A DNA stretch of 64,000 bases, from positions 930,001 through 994,000 of the forward strand of contig NZ_CP085636.1 of assembly GCF_027571385.1 (NCBI RefSeq), read 5' to 3'. This DNA is from Shewanella sp. MTB7 (GTDB lineage: Bacteria > Pseudomonadota > Gammaproteobacteria > Enterobacterales > Shewanellaceae). Below the pieces are notes generated by a model, which worked only from the letters and a program-made list of their open reading frames with translations, made no database searches and was not told the DNA's origin. The position numbers and the translations under genes were made by a program. Shown one piece after another: positions 1 through 8,967 of this stretch (within the stretch, counting starts at the first letter, position 1; each line of letters opens with the position of its first letter).

Positions 1-302
1 TTACTTTAGCCTAGAAAAATTTTCAATTTATGGATATGAGCAAGTGTTACATATAAAACGCCTCCATATTCTGATAGCTACTGCAATTAAACTCGATATT
101 TATCGATAAGATTGAATCTCACATCAAAATTTTTTACCGCAATAAAAATACTCAGCGTCTTAATGTTCAAGGTCCCGCTTCGAATCCTGGATAAGCTTCA
201 TATTGCTAAATAGCTTAATTACACAAGGAACCTCTGTCCTCCTCTTGGTCATAACACCCATTGTCAATTCTCTTCGCCCTGTAAGAGCGAAGAGAATGTT
301 AT
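1..302. other. Noncoding, left edge
   Basis: No credible gene is seen on either strand in this AT-rich stretch. The only clear structure is the hairpin at 267-297 beside the end of dsbI. Confidence 0.6.
267..297 (-). terminator. Perfect 11-bp hairpin after dsbI copy 1
   Basis: Arms ATTCTCTTCGC (267-277) and GCGAAGAGAAT (287-297) pair perfectly around a 9-nt loop, a few bases past the dsbI stop on the minus strand. No long U-run follows, so it may be a weak terminator or a 3'-end stabilising hairpin. The second dsbI copy has a hairpin with an unrelated sequence at the same place, which supports a functional role. Confidence 0.55.
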
Positions 303-926
303 TTACTTAGCTGCTTTGAACGAACGCAACCATCCGTATGTCAATGGTGCCAGACATAGCATAAAAAATGCATAGGCAATCATGCAGTAATGGGCCATAT
401 TTCCACCAAATAAACTCCAATCATCTTCACCACAGCCACCTGTTGGGGCGAATTCAAAAGGTAGCCACTCATCGAGAGGCAGGTTCAGTGGGAAGCGTGG
501 TTCAGTTGAGCAGGCAGAACCTGCAGCATCACCAGCAGCTGCAAAGAAGTCCATAGAAGCATCAACCACCATATGTGCAGCATCATGGATCTTCATCAAT
601 TCAACTGACCACATCCAGCCCTGAATGATTGCGTACCACGCCAATAATAAGCCTAAGAACTTGAGTATGTGATTCTTTGGATCGATCAAGATGATCAGAC
701 CCGCGATCACGATACAGCACTGGCTGAAGCGAATGTAAACACATAGCTCACAGGGATCCATCGCCAAGAACAGTTGGAAGTAGAAGATGGCAGACAGAAT
801 AAGAAATAGTGCCGCTCCGGCCATGACGAGCCAAATGGGCCTTTGGTCTTGCATGTGCGTTAAGCTGTCGGCTGGGGTGGCCTTAAACTGCCCCCAGAAC
901 GCTTTCAATCGTTGCTGCAATGACAT
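303..926 (-). CDS. dsbI: DsbI/DsbB-like membrane thiol oxidase, copy 1
   Basis: Inner-membrane protein of 207 residues that would reoxidise its partner DsbL and pass electrons to quinone. About four hydrophobic segments are visible (roughly 31-51, 64-82, 88-108, 178-200). The first periplasmic Cys pair is CELC (Cys59, Cys62). A second pair, Cys139 and Cys165, lies in the large periplasmic loop, which has the P-L-D-E-W-L-P-F motif of the DsbI branch. A good Shine-Dalgarno (AAGGGG) precedes the ATG. The gene follows dsbL by 8 bases and ends the porin-assT-dsbL-dsbI operon. It has a nearly identical paralogue at 6993-7622, and 580-770 looks base-for-base the same in both. Family DsbI/DsbB is clear from the Cys pattern; specific service to ASST is inferred from context. 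Confidence 0.9.
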   Translation of the reverse strand: MSLQQRLKAFWGQFKATPADSLTHMQDQRPIWLVMAGAALFLILSAIFYFQLFLAMDPCELCVYIRFSQCCIVIAGLIILIDPKNHILKFLGLLLAWYAIIQGWMWSVELMKIHDAAHMVVDASMDFFAAAGDAAGSACSTEPRFPLNLPLDEWLPFEFAPTGGCGEDDWSLFGGNMAHYCMIAYAFFMLCLAPLTYGWLRSFKAAK

Positions 927-934
927 ATAACCCC

Positions 935-1546
935 TTACTTAGCAGACAGTTCAGCGATAAGCTCTTTGAGCATATCCATAGAGCGAATTGATTTGGTGTT
1001 AATCAGATATTTACCGTTAACGGTAATCGCCGGCACCCCCTGGATCTTAGCGACTTCAACACCTTGGTCCCATTTGGTCATTAGTTGCTTTACTTTTGGG
1101 TCTTGAGCGTAAGTATCAAACTCAGCGCGGCTCATGCCTAATGTGTCTAAGGTAAACGCAATGGTCGAGTCAGCATCTTTAAATTTGACCTTTTTCACAT
1201 GGTACTGATCGTAGTAATTGGCTTTTAGCTGCTTAAATATCTCATCACCTTTGATCTCTTTCGCGATGGCTAATGCAGTGGATTTTTCTACGCCAAAGGG
1301 TGGCTTGCTAGTGATGTGGTATTGATCCATTGTGCTACCAGCGGGCAGAAGATCTTTATTGGGGATCCCCGCTTTTTCATATTTGTAGCAGAAAGGGCAG
1401 TTAATCGAGTAGATCTTCACGACTTGGTTAGGCGCATTGAATTGAGCCACTTCTGGCAATACTTGATATTCCACTCCCTCCGTGATTGCAGCGCTGGCTG
1501 ACAAAGAAAATAATAATGAAGTTGCAAGTATAGTTAGATATTTCAT
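935..1546 (-). CDS. dsbL: DsbL/DsbA-like periplasmic disulfide oxidoreductase, copy 1
   Basis: Secreted thioredoxin-fold protein of 203 residues. The N-terminus is a signal peptide ending near Ala20. The active site is CPFC (Cys50, Cys53), the same dipeptide as E. coli DsbL, followed by a helical insert and a Val-Pro (cis-Pro) before A-I-T-V. It would insert the disulfide of the arylsulfate sulfotransferase encoded just upstream. A GAGATCATT spacing precedes the ATG. The mature part differs from copy 2 (7632-8243) at only a handful of residues, whereas the signal peptide is quite different. Confidence 0.92.
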   Translation of the reverse strand: MKYLTILATSLLFSLSASAAITEGVEYQVLPEVAQFNAPNQVVKIYSINCPFCYKYEKAGIPNKDLLPAGSTMDQYHITSKPPFGVEKSTALAIAKEIKGDEIFKQLKANYYDQYHVKKVKFKDADSTIAFTLDTLGMSRAEFDTYAQDPKVKQLMTKWDQGVEVAKIQGVPAITVNGKYLINTKSIRSMDMLKELIAELSAK

Positions 1547-1617
1547 AATGATCTCGAAGTGATTTGTGGTTTTGTAAATACATACATAAATTATTTAATG
1601 TTTGTGCAGGAATAATG

Positions 1618-1646
1618 TTTAATGACTGCTAAAAGCAGTCATTAAA
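1618..1646 (-). terminator. Hairpin between assT copy 1 and dsbL copy 1
   Basis: Arms TTTAATGACTGCT (1618-1630) and AGCAGTCATTAAA (1634-1646) pair perfectly with a 3-nt loop. It lies in the 112-bp gap after assT on the minus strand. It may partly terminate or process the operon mRNA, so that dsbL-dsbI is expressed less than assT. Confidence 0.6.
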
Positions 1647-1658
1647 ACAATTAAATTA

Positions 1659-3482
1659 TCATTTCAACATATTAGTTGCATTAATTACTTGTGCTCTGTA
1701 GCCAGTAGCGAACAATTTATGACTATCAATATTAATGACGACTGCAGGCTTTGTTTCGCCATAGCGGTGCTCAGTTAGAATTGATTTTACTTTGCCTGTG
1801 GTTTCATCCATTCTTACATTGCCATAACCACCACCAATACCAAATAGACCTGCAGAAGCAAAGTAGCTTAAGATTGAATCTTTATCTGCCTGGTATTTAG
1901 TAATAGAGGTGACTGGTGAGTATCCTTTATAACCTAATTCTTCTTTACCATATTGCCAAATTTGCTCAACGGTCATATCTTTTTCATTTATTTTATATTC
2001 AACTGAACGAGAGTATTTATCAGTTGGAAATGCTGGTTGCTCTAAATGACGGCCATCTCCATTGTCAAATACTGTCCATGTATTCTTTTCATCGACTTTA
2101 TAGAAAGTATGAGTTGTATACGAATATTCAAAGTTAGTATCTGTACATACACCGGTTTCATCACAATCAAGCTTTTTATTATTATCATCTACAGGTGTTA
2201 GTACTTTGCTTGCAAATTCACCAGTCCAACCTTTTTTCGGACCTAAAATCCACTTAACTTGTTTATCACGACCAATTTTAATCATAGCGGCTTGGTGACG
2301 AGATGAAATAACAATTGAATCATCAACAGGATCATAATCTACTGAGTTTACGTGAGCCCAATTTCGTCCTGGTCCCACTCCTGGAATGTCGCCATAAGGC
2401 GCATTGGCAAGATCATCGGCTGACGTCTGCTGGCCAGCTTTATCAATATCGATATTTAAACATACAGCGCCAGCATCAAGAGATAATAATGCAGCATCAC
2501 GGTATGGATCTAAGATTTCATTAAGATCCCATGCGTCGACAAGTTGACCATTTTTATCGACTTCAAGAATTTGATCTCGTACTGTATTAACCGAGTCACC
2601 CTCATTATTTAGATATTCTTTAGCTGCAGCACGAATTAACACGTTACCATTTTCAATTTCAATGCCTTCATGAGAAGCATCTGAATACATACCGGGTAAA
2701 GAATGCTCTGAAAGCATACGACCCATTATTGACATATGTTTCCAGCCTTGTCCTTGAACCCAGATCATATTGCCATCTTTAGTGACGTTCATTCCCATCG
2801 CATAACCAGCATTTTCATAATGCTTAGAGTCATGGGTCGTGTACGGGTTCATGTACCAACGAACGTCGCCTGCAGTATCAATAATAAACAAACCAGGTAC
2901 GCCGTCCCATGCAAAAGCGCCAGGTCCTACTGGGTTATTATGAGCAAGTAATCCTGTTTTTCCATCCATTTCGGTCCAGTTAACGAAATACAATCTATCT
3001 TCAAATTCTTTATCTACTTTTTCGACTGATACTTTTGGCATTTTACTCCATTGGCGTCCAGCAAATCCCATATCTACGTCAGGAGTGTGTAGTTTGTATT
3101 CCTGCGTTTTATGTTTACCATTTTCTTTATAACTAATAGTGAAAGTATTGTAGAAATCGGGGTAAAGACCAAATACAGGGACACCGCCTTCATCTAAAAT
3201 TCGCTTATTCGAAACTTTATATGTTAGTTCTGCTCCACCTTTTTTGGGATGGATTCTAACTGAAACATCAGTAAGTTTTTGATTAGCATTTTTAAGAGTG
3301 ACTAAGGCAGTAAGAGGTGCGTTTTCATGTGGATTATGAATTAGATAACCTAATGGAGCATCGGCTGCAGGAATATTCTTCATCCCTGTAGCTGGAGCCG
3401 CTACCGCGACAGATGAAATAGAAATTGTCGTACCCATAAGTGCGATTACTACAGCAGTTGCAATAGATAATTTTTTAAACAT
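1659..3482 (-). CDS. assT: Arylsulfate sulfotransferase (ASST), copy 1
   Basis: Periplasmic enzyme of 607 residues that moves a sulfuryl group between phenolic compounds without PAPS. A signal peptide ends near Ala28-Ala29. Residues expected for the family are present: His271 (in DASHE), His377 (in GRNWAHVNS), Arg395 (in SSRHQ), the CX5C disulfide pair Cys440/Cys446, and His458 (in TTHTF), the likely sulfo-histidine. These correspond to His252, His356, Arg374, Cys418/424 and His436 of the uropathogenic E. coli enzyme. It lies 19 bases after an OprD-like porin gene and is followed by dsbL-dsbI, the order expected for an assT-dsbL-dsbI unit. The ATG has GAGATC upstream. The physiological acceptor cannot be told from sequence. 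It is clearly diverged from copy 2 at 8968-10758. Confidence 0.95.
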   Translation of the reverse strand: MFKKLSIATAVVIALMGTTISISSVAVAAPATGMKNIPAADAPLGYLIHNPHENAPLTALVTLKNANQKLTDVSVRIHPKKGGAELTYKVSNKRILDEGGVPVFGLYPDFYNTFTISYKENGKHKTQEYKLHTPDVDMGFAGRQWSKMPKVSVEKVDKEFEDRLYFVNWTEMDGKTGLLAHNNPVGPGAFAWDGVPGLFIIDTAGDVRWYMNPYTTHDSKHYENAGYAMGMNVTKDGNMIWVQGQGWKHMSIMGRMLSEHSLPGMYSDASHEGIEIENGNVLIRAAAKEYLNNEGDSVNTVRDQILEVDKNGQLVDAWDLNEILDPYRDAALLSLDAGAVCLNIDIDKAGQQTSADDLANAPYGDIPGVGPGRNWAHVNSVDYDPVDDSIVISSRHQAAMIKIGRDKQVKWILGPKKGWTGEFASKVLTPVDDNNKKLDCDETGVCTDTNFEYSYTTHTFYKVDEKNTWTVFDNGDGRHLEQPAFPTDKYSRSVEYKINEKDMTVEQIWQYGKEELGYKGYSPVTSITKYQADKDSILSYFASAGLFGIGGGYGNVRMDETTGKVKSILTEHRYGETKPAVVINIDSHKLFATGYRAQVINATNMLK

Positions 3483-3501
3483 ATTATGATCTCGTTTTAT
3501 T

Positions 3502-4800
3502 TTAGAAGTTAAAGTTATAATTAAGATTTAGGCGAGTAATATCGCCAGAATATAGAGTGTAGAGTTCTGAATGTTTATTATCTCGGAAGCCATCATCAAT
3601 ACCATCGGCTCTAATCCAAACTTGATACCATTGCAGTGTCAATCCTTCAAATAATGGGTCGATAGCACCAAAATCTTGGGTGATTTTAAAATTATTTTCG
3701 TGACGCTTATAACCAATTACATGGTCAGCTTCAAAACCATGCATCACAGTGTATTCAGCTTTAATTCCACCCCATAATACATCATCGAGCGGGCGTTCAA
3801 ATTTCATTAATGCTATTTGTTCTCCCTCAATTCCAGGCATTTCCCACTCAAACATAATTGAGTTAGTCGCAGATTGATAACTATTCGCGGCATTTTGATT
3901 ATAAAGGTCACCATCAAAAACCTGTTGATAGGCTAAGGTTAACTTTACTTTTTCAATGTTTTTTCTGTAAATAAAATTAAAGAATGATGACTTGTGATCT
4001 TCAAATTCAAATTTATCACCATTCTCTTTTTCAGTGCGATATCTTAATTCGAAGTCTGAGTCTAATAAATGTGAGTAATAAGAGACTTTTGCAAATGTTC
4101 GTGACAAGAACTCATCACTTTTATTCGTTTCCAATGCATAACTTATATTATCGAACTTACCAATAATGCCAATAATGCCAATGTAATCGATTACATCACC
4201 CTGGTAGTTAAGAAGATCTTCAATATAGTCAGTACTATTTACTTTTGAAATGCCATTTATGTAGCTAAAATAAGCGCGATGATCTTGCCACTCTAAGGCT
4301 ATATCGGCACCTCTTGAAGCATTAGGCGCAATCCGGTTAAATTGACCTTGGTAAGTAAATGTGTGACGTTGTTTTTTACCATATCCCCCTTTTAGAATAA
4401 GATCATTGCCAAAATCATATTTAAGTTTTAAATATGCAGTGTCGACATTTGAACGCTCTTTTGAACCATCGATAGCACGGTTACCCGCAGGACGGTAATT
4501 ATCATCAAAGTCTTTTGATACGCCACCAACATCATAGACGGCATGAGCTCCAAAATCTAACCCGATAAATTCATTGATATAACCTGAACGATAAGATAAT
4601 GCGAGAGCTTGAGTCCACTCTAAAACATCCCTACCAGAATAATTCTCATTTTCTTGATAGCTTTCATTCCAATAGTAGTTTTTATAGTTAAGTAATAAGT
4701 TGGAATCATCATCCAATGCTTGTCTTATACTATTGTCTGCGGCAAAAACATTACCTGAAATTAATATGATTATTAATACATATAATTTATTTCGTTTCAT
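3502..4800 (-). CDS. OprD-like outer-membrane porin
   Basis: Outer-membrane beta-barrel protein of about 432 residues. I chose the ATG at 4800 because it starts a clean signal peptide (MKRNKLYVL..., cleavage after N-V-F-A). ATGs at 4815 and 4821 would only add a few residues, and a longer frame reaches 4884. The mature part has alternating strands rich in Tyr, Asn and Asp and ends in Phe (L-N-Y-N-F-N-F), the usual barrel-assembly signal. It resembles the OprD/chitoporin type. It is the first gene of the assT copy 1 operon, so it probably admits or exports aromatic sulfate donors or acceptors. The substrate is inference. Confidence 0.8.
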   Translation of the reverse strand: MKRNKLYVLIIILISGNVFAADNSIRQALDDDSNLLLNYKNYYWNESYQENENYSGRDVLEWTQALALSYRSGYINEFIGLDFGAHAVYDVGGVSKDFDDNYRPAGNRAIDGSKERSNVDTAYLKLKYDFGNDLILKGGYGKKQRHTFTYQGQFNRIAPNASRGADIALEWQDHRAYFSYINGISKVNSTDYIEDLLNYQGDVIDYIGIIGIIGKFDNISYALETNKSDEFLSRTFAKVSYYSHLLDSDFELRYRTEKENGDKFEFEDHKSSFFNFIYRKNIEKVKLTLAYQQVFDGDLYNQNAANSYQSATNSIMFEWEMPGIEGEQIALMKFERPLDDVLWGGIKAEYTVMHGFEADHVIGYKRHENNFKITQDFGAIDPLFEGLTLQWYQVWIRADGIDDGFRDNKHSELYTLYSGDITRLNLNYNFNF

Positions 4801-5115
4801 TGTGTTTAAATTCATTCTCATTGTGTTTTTAAGACAATATCTTATAGTTGTGTATAAAAAATATATTAAAATCAATGATTCCAAAACATGTGTTCAAGAT
4901 AGAGTGAAGTATGTCACGTATTAGTGTTGAAATTTATCGAGGGTCAAATTTTTAGGGGGATGTCGTAAGCTAATAACTACCTCAATAGGAGAATAGTTCA
5001 CGTTAAGTAAAAAGAAGTATTCGATTTGCGAAACAATGCTTTTCACATCATGGGAGGGTGGAACGCATTTTTTTAGTTTAAATTAAGCATATGAACACTT
5101 GTGATCTAATAACTT
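4801..5115. other. Upstream region of the porin-assT operon
   Basis: AT-rich noncoding DNA expected to hold the operon promoter on the minus strand. No operator could be assigned. An in-frame N-terminal extension of the porin frame reaches 4884 but looks noncoding. Confidence 0.5.
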
Positions 5116-5720
5116 TTGACGGAAAAGTACTTCAAGGTTCATATTGAAATCTTATGCTGTGTCATTTTTTTTGTGGAAAAACATAAAAGGTTACATCACC
5201 ACGGTCGTCGTGGTCGCGCTTCTGTGGCACATGTTGTCATTGATTCTACAGGCCTCAAAGTTTACGGAAAAGGTGAATGGAAAACCTGTAAGCATGGCAA
5301 AGAAAAGCGCCGTACTTGGGTAAGCTCCACCTCGCAGTTGATAGTAATATGCATGAAATTGTGTCAAATGAAGTTAACGTTGCCGATAATGAAGTGGTGC
5401 CCACACTGCTCAATCTGTTGAGAAGACGTATAACTCAGGTTTTAGCTGATGGAGCATACGATACCAAGGCATGCCACAAACTGCTTCAACGCAAAGGTTG
5501 CAAACAATTAGGAAACAAGCTGCTTAATTCGAAAAAACACTTGGGGTAGTAGCATCTTGAACTGGGATTTGATCAACAACGCCTCCCAGCATACTTAAAC
5601 AATGCCAATACGGCGCACCGAGTCAACGAAGCAAGCTCAATAAAGCGGGCAGGAATAATGAATATCGTGCTCAGTTATTCTTTGGTTGAAAATCAGTCAA
5701 AGTATGTTCTTGTCCTGTGT
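5116..5720 (+). pseudogene. Decayed IS5-type transposase remnant
   Basis: Two adjacent frames together read as the middle of an IS5/IS4-superfamily DDE transposase. The first (about 5188-5325) contains HVVIDSTGLKVYGKGEWK and KHGKEKRRTW. After a frameshift near 5320 the second (5316-5549) continues KLHLAVDSNMHEIV and LADGAYDTKACH. These hold the first and second catalytic Asp. The N-terminus, the C-terminal Glu region and any terminal inverted repeats are missing or unrecognisable, and stops interrupt the reading. It is a dead element lying between the two sulfotransferase modules. The outer limits are approximate. Confidence 0.75.
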
Positions 5721-5897
5721 TGAGTAAGGCATTGTTGAACTAATAAACTGAAGATTCAGGCTATGTGTCGCTTACTCTTGAGTTCTAAGTATTACAATTT
5801 CATACAGGTTTAATATTATAAATTTGATATTCAATACAAAATAAATACTTTATTAAGAATAGTATGTATAGATTACACTTTACTTAAAATATTAGAT

Positions 5898-6581
5898 ATG
5901 AATGTCAAGACTGAAAGCATTTTATGCTATTCACGTGAAGAAATAGATAATTGCGGGGTGGCTAATTTTTCAATTGGTAAAGTAGCAAAGCAGCTTTGTA
6001 TACCAAAAGGTTCTATATACAAAAAGTTTAAAAGTAAACATGAAATATTTGCTGCTATTATAATCGAGGGACTTCGAATTAGAAATAACTCTAGTATTAG
6101 TATATTATGTGACGACAAATTAAGTTGTCATGAGAAAGTACTTTGTCATCACTTATTAGGTGTATATAAAACAGTTATAAACAAACATGATATTGGAACT
6201 ATTTTCCTTGTTCCTAATGGGATGTTGTGGCATGGCATTTCAGCTCAAACATTAGCTGAAATGCAAAAAGAATTTTTAATATATTACAACTTCCTTGATA
6301 AACCTCACCTAATGGAGATTACCTCTGGTTTGAATGGTAATGACCTCTATAATATAAAACAAACGCTTTTTGAAAATGAACGTGGAATTTTATTAGGTTG
6401 TTTGAATATATTAATCCCTCATGGTTGTAATAGTTTTGAGCGCATAGACCAAAGATTACAAAGTGTTGTAGCCGACTGTTTTGGCATCAAAACTGATACT
6501 ATTGACTTGGATAAAGCCAAAGGATGGGTTGAATCTTTTTTAAATTGCCCACCGCATTGGGCAAAAATGTATGAGTTCTAG
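5898..6581 (+). CDS. TetR/AcrR-family transcriptional regulator
   Basis: Protein of 227 residues with a TetR-type helix-turn-helix near residues 22-56: F-S-I-G-K-V-A-K-Q-L then I-P-K-G-S-I-Y-K-K-F-K-S-K. The C-terminal ligand domain is not recognisable to me. The gene is very AT-rich compared with its neighbours, which suggests horizontal origin. It stands alone between the IS5 remnant and the second dsb pair. It could control either sulfotransferase module in response to an aromatic ligand, but nothing in the sequence proves this. The N-terminus is short before the HTH, so the start may be slightly off. Confidence 0.75.
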   Translation: MNVKTESILCYSREEIDNCGVANFSIGKVAKQLCIPKGSIYKKFKSKHEIFAAIIIEGLRIRNNSSISILCDDKLSCHEKVLCHHLLGVYKTVINKHDIGTIFLVPNGMLWHGISAQTLAEMQKEFLIYYNFLDKPHLMEITSGLNGNDLYNIKQTLFENERGILLGCLNILIPHGCNSFERIDQRLQSVVADCFGIKTDTIDLDKAKGWVESFLNCPPHWAKMYEF

Positions 6582-6625
6582 TATGGTTAGATGCTTATCA
6601 ATTTCCTCATAAAAAATCATTAAAG

Positions 6626-6670
6626 AGTTCTGTCTGGCTGGTTGTAAAACTTAAATTAGACAGAACTTTT
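6626..6670 (+). terminator. Terminator-like hairpin after tetR
   Basis: AGTTCTGTCT (6626-6635) pairs with AGACAGAACT (6658-6667), followed by TTT. The loop is long (22 nt), so efficiency is uncertain. Confidence 0.5.
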
Positions 6671-6941
6671 GCTAGGATCTTTCCTTATAATCATTGATAT
6701 CTACTTGGGTTGTCAAAAAAGAAAATTTGCCAAATTTATATACATCTCAATTTTTCTGCCTAATAGTTGTTGAGAGCCTTTGTATACTGTAAAAAGACCC
6801 ATAAACTGGTTAATAATGCTGGATGAGTGACAAGTTTTTTTCTTATCAATAAAAAGGCTGTCATAACTTGATGGGGAAGTCGAGAATACATAATAGTATC
6901 AAATGGTAAGGTTTAAAAGGTAAAGGTTGTAGTCACTATTA

Positions 6942-6971
6942 ACTGTGGCCACAACAATTAGTGGCCACAGT
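6942..6971 (-). terminator. Perfect 11-bp hairpin after dsbI copy 2
   Basis: ACTGTGGCCAC (6942-6952) pairs with GTGGCCACAGT (6961-6971), loop 8 nt, located 21 bases past the dsbI stop on the minus strand. It matches the position but not the sequence of the hairpin after copy 1. Confidence 0.55.
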
Positions 6972-6992
6972 GGTTTTATTACACAAGCAATG

Positions 6993-7622
6993 TTATCGCT
7001 TAAACTTCAGCTTCAGTGAGCGAAGCCATCCAAAGGTCAGTGGCGCCAAGCAGAGCATAAATGTGGCATAAGCAATCATGCAGTAATGCGCCATATTCAT
7101 GCCTAGCAGAGTCCAATCATCTTCACCACACCCACCCGTTGGAGCAAACTCAAATGGTAGCCACTCATCGAGAGGCAGGTTGAGTGGGAAGCGGGGTTCA
7201 GTTGAACACGCTGAGCCCGCAGCATCGCCTGCTGCCGCAAAGAAGTCCATCGTCTCATCGACTACCATGTGCGCCGCATCATGGATCTTCATCAATTCAA
7301 CTGACCACATCCAGCCCTGAATGATTGCGTACCACGCCAATAATAAGCCTAAGAACTTGAGTATGTGATTCTTTGGATCGATCAAGATGATCAGACCCGC
7401 GATCACGATACAGCACTGGCTGAAGCGAATGTAAACACATAGCTCACAGGGATCCATCGCCAAGAAAAGTTGGAAGTAGAAGATGGCCGACAGAATAAGA
7501 AATAGTGCGCCTCCAACCATCACTAACCAGATTGGGCGATGGTCTTGCATATGCGTTAAGCTGTTGGCAGGGGTGGCTTTAAACTGCCCCCAGAACGCTT
7601 TCAATCGTTGCTTCAATAACAT
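6993..7622 (-). CDS. dsbI: DsbI/DsbB-like membrane thiol oxidase, copy 2
   Basis: Protein of 209 residues, almost identical to copy 1 apart from the last few residues and scattered changes. It keeps the CELC pair (Cys59, Cys62) and the second periplasmic Cys pair. The stretch 7276-7466 matches 580-770 exactly by eye. It follows dsbL copy 2 by 9 bases with an AGAGG Shine-Dalgarno. It would reoxidise DsbL in the second ASST module. Because the two pairs are so alike, they may be interchangeable. Confidence 0.9.
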   Translation of the reverse strand: MLLKQRLKAFWGQFKATPANSLTHMQDHRPIWLVMVGGALFLILSAIFYFQLFLAMDPCELCVYIRFSQCCIVIAGLIILIDPKNHILKFLGLLLAWYAIIQGWMWSVELMKIHDAAHMVVDETMDFFAAAGDAAGSACSTEPRFPLNLPLDEWLPFEFAPTGGCGEDDWTLLGMNMAHYCMIAYATFMLCLAPLTFGWLRSLKLKFKR

Positions 7623-7631
7623 AATAACCTC

Positions 7632-8243
7632 TTACTTAGCAGACAGTTCAGCGATAAGCTCTTTGAGCATATCCATACTGGTAATCGATTTAGTATTGAT
7701 TAAATACTTACCGTTAACGGTAATTGCAGGAATACCCTGAATTTTAGCTACTTCACTACCTTGATCCCATTTGGTTATAAGTTGTTTTACTTTTGGATCT
7801 TGAGCGTAAGTATCAAACTCAGCGCGGCTCATGGCTAATGTGTCTAAGGTAAACGCAATGGTTGAGTCAGCATCTTTAAATTTGACCTTTTTCACATGGT
7901 ACTGATCGTAGTAATTGGCTTTTAGCTGCTTAAATATCTCATCACCTTTTATCTCTTTCGCGATGGCTAATGCAGTGGATTTTTCTACGCCAAAGGGTGG
8001 CTTGCTAGTGATGTGGTATTGATCCATTGTGCTACCAGCGGGCAGAAGATCTTTATTGGGAATCCCAGCTTTTTCATATTTGTAGCAGAAAGGGCAGTTA
8101 ATCGAGTAGATCTTCACGACTTGATTAGGCGCATTAAACTGAGCTACTTCTGGTAATATTTGATATTCCACTCCCTCCGTGGCTGCATGAGCCCCAAATG
8201 ATAGGAATAGAGTTGCTGCGATGGCGGTAAGTGTTTTTTTCAT
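7632..8243 (-). CDS. dsbL: DsbL/DsbA-like periplasmic disulfide oxidoreductase, copy 2
   Basis: Protein of 203 residues with signal peptide ending near Ala20 and active site CPFC (Cys50, Cys53). GGAGATAAC precedes the ATG. The mature domain differs from copy 1 at about six positions, for example Val/Ile in Q-(V/I)-L-P-E-V, Gly/Ala in L-(G/A)-M-S-R, and Arg/Thr in K-S-I-(R/T)-S-M, while the signal peptides are unrelated in detail. It is transcribed away from assT copy 2, unlike the single operon of copy 1. Confidence 0.92.
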   Translation of the reverse strand: MKKTLTAIAATLFLSFGAHAATEGVEYQILPEVAQFNAPNQVVKIYSINCPFCYKYEKAGIPNKDLLPAGSTMDQYHITSKPPFGVEKSTALAIAKEIKGDEIFKQLKANYYDQYHVKKVKFKDADSTIAFTLDTLAMSRAEFDTYAQDPKVKQLITKWDQGSEVAKIQGIPAITVNGKYLINTKSITSMDMLKELIAELSAK

Positions 8244-8967
8244 GTTATCTCCAAAGATATATTAAATTTATTAGATTTCGAGAACTTATATTATTAATCG
8301 TTATTGTTTTATTTTTCGGTGACATAAAAATGAAATATTTATCGGCATTAAATTTTAAGGAATTAATTTAATGCATGTTGAGTGATGGCTGGATTCATTA
8401 TTATCTTATTTTTAAATGCTGCAGCTTGGTTGTGATGGTGCTCACGTTTTATTTGCAGTCTAATTTATAAATGTTATTAATATTAAGTTGTCTGTGGTTT
8501 GGTATTCAATTTTTAGTTTTTGAATTGTGTTTATGAAAAAATTCAATATCATCAGGTTTATCTTTCCTGTGTCGTGTAATTTGGGGGGGCTTAATGTATT
8601 GTTTTATAGGTGTTTTATTGTGACTTTTTCACTGTTTTTTTATGGTTTTTCATTTGCTGTAATTTTTTATGTTTATTTTTCATATGGTTAGTTGTTGCTT
8701 GTGTTTGTCTGTATTCGGGTGTGGTTATTGTAATTTATAAACTTTCAGGAGTGTAATGTTTATTGTTTGCTGTTATTTATATAATCGATATGCAGATTCG
8801 TATTTTTTTAAGTCACAGCTTTTTATTTGTTGCTTGTTATATTGTTGTAATGAAAAACGTTAGCGCTTTAATTATTGTGATTTCATTCTCAAATAAAATT
8901 GTTGTAGTTAATTATTGTTTTTAGGGTTGATTACAGTTTTATAAAATAATTATTATCTGGAGAAGTC
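8244..8967. other. Long divergent intergenic region, dsbL copy 2 / assT copy 2
   Basis: 724 bases without a gene. The plus strand is very T-rich and C-poor from about 8440 to 8960. It must hold both divergent promoters and leaves room for a long untranslated leader in front of assT. I could not assign operators. Confidence 0.6.

Larger units (their letters stand above)
6582..6992. other. Noncoding between tetR and dsbI copy 2
   Basis: No gene seen. It contains two hairpins: one after the TetR gene (6626-6670) and one next to the end of dsbI (6942-6971). Confidence 0.6.

Noticed and set aside
160..200. T-loop-like GCTTCGAATCC near the left edge, possible tRNA end
   Set aside because: The flanking bases do not pair as a T-stem and no acceptor or anticodon arm is present.
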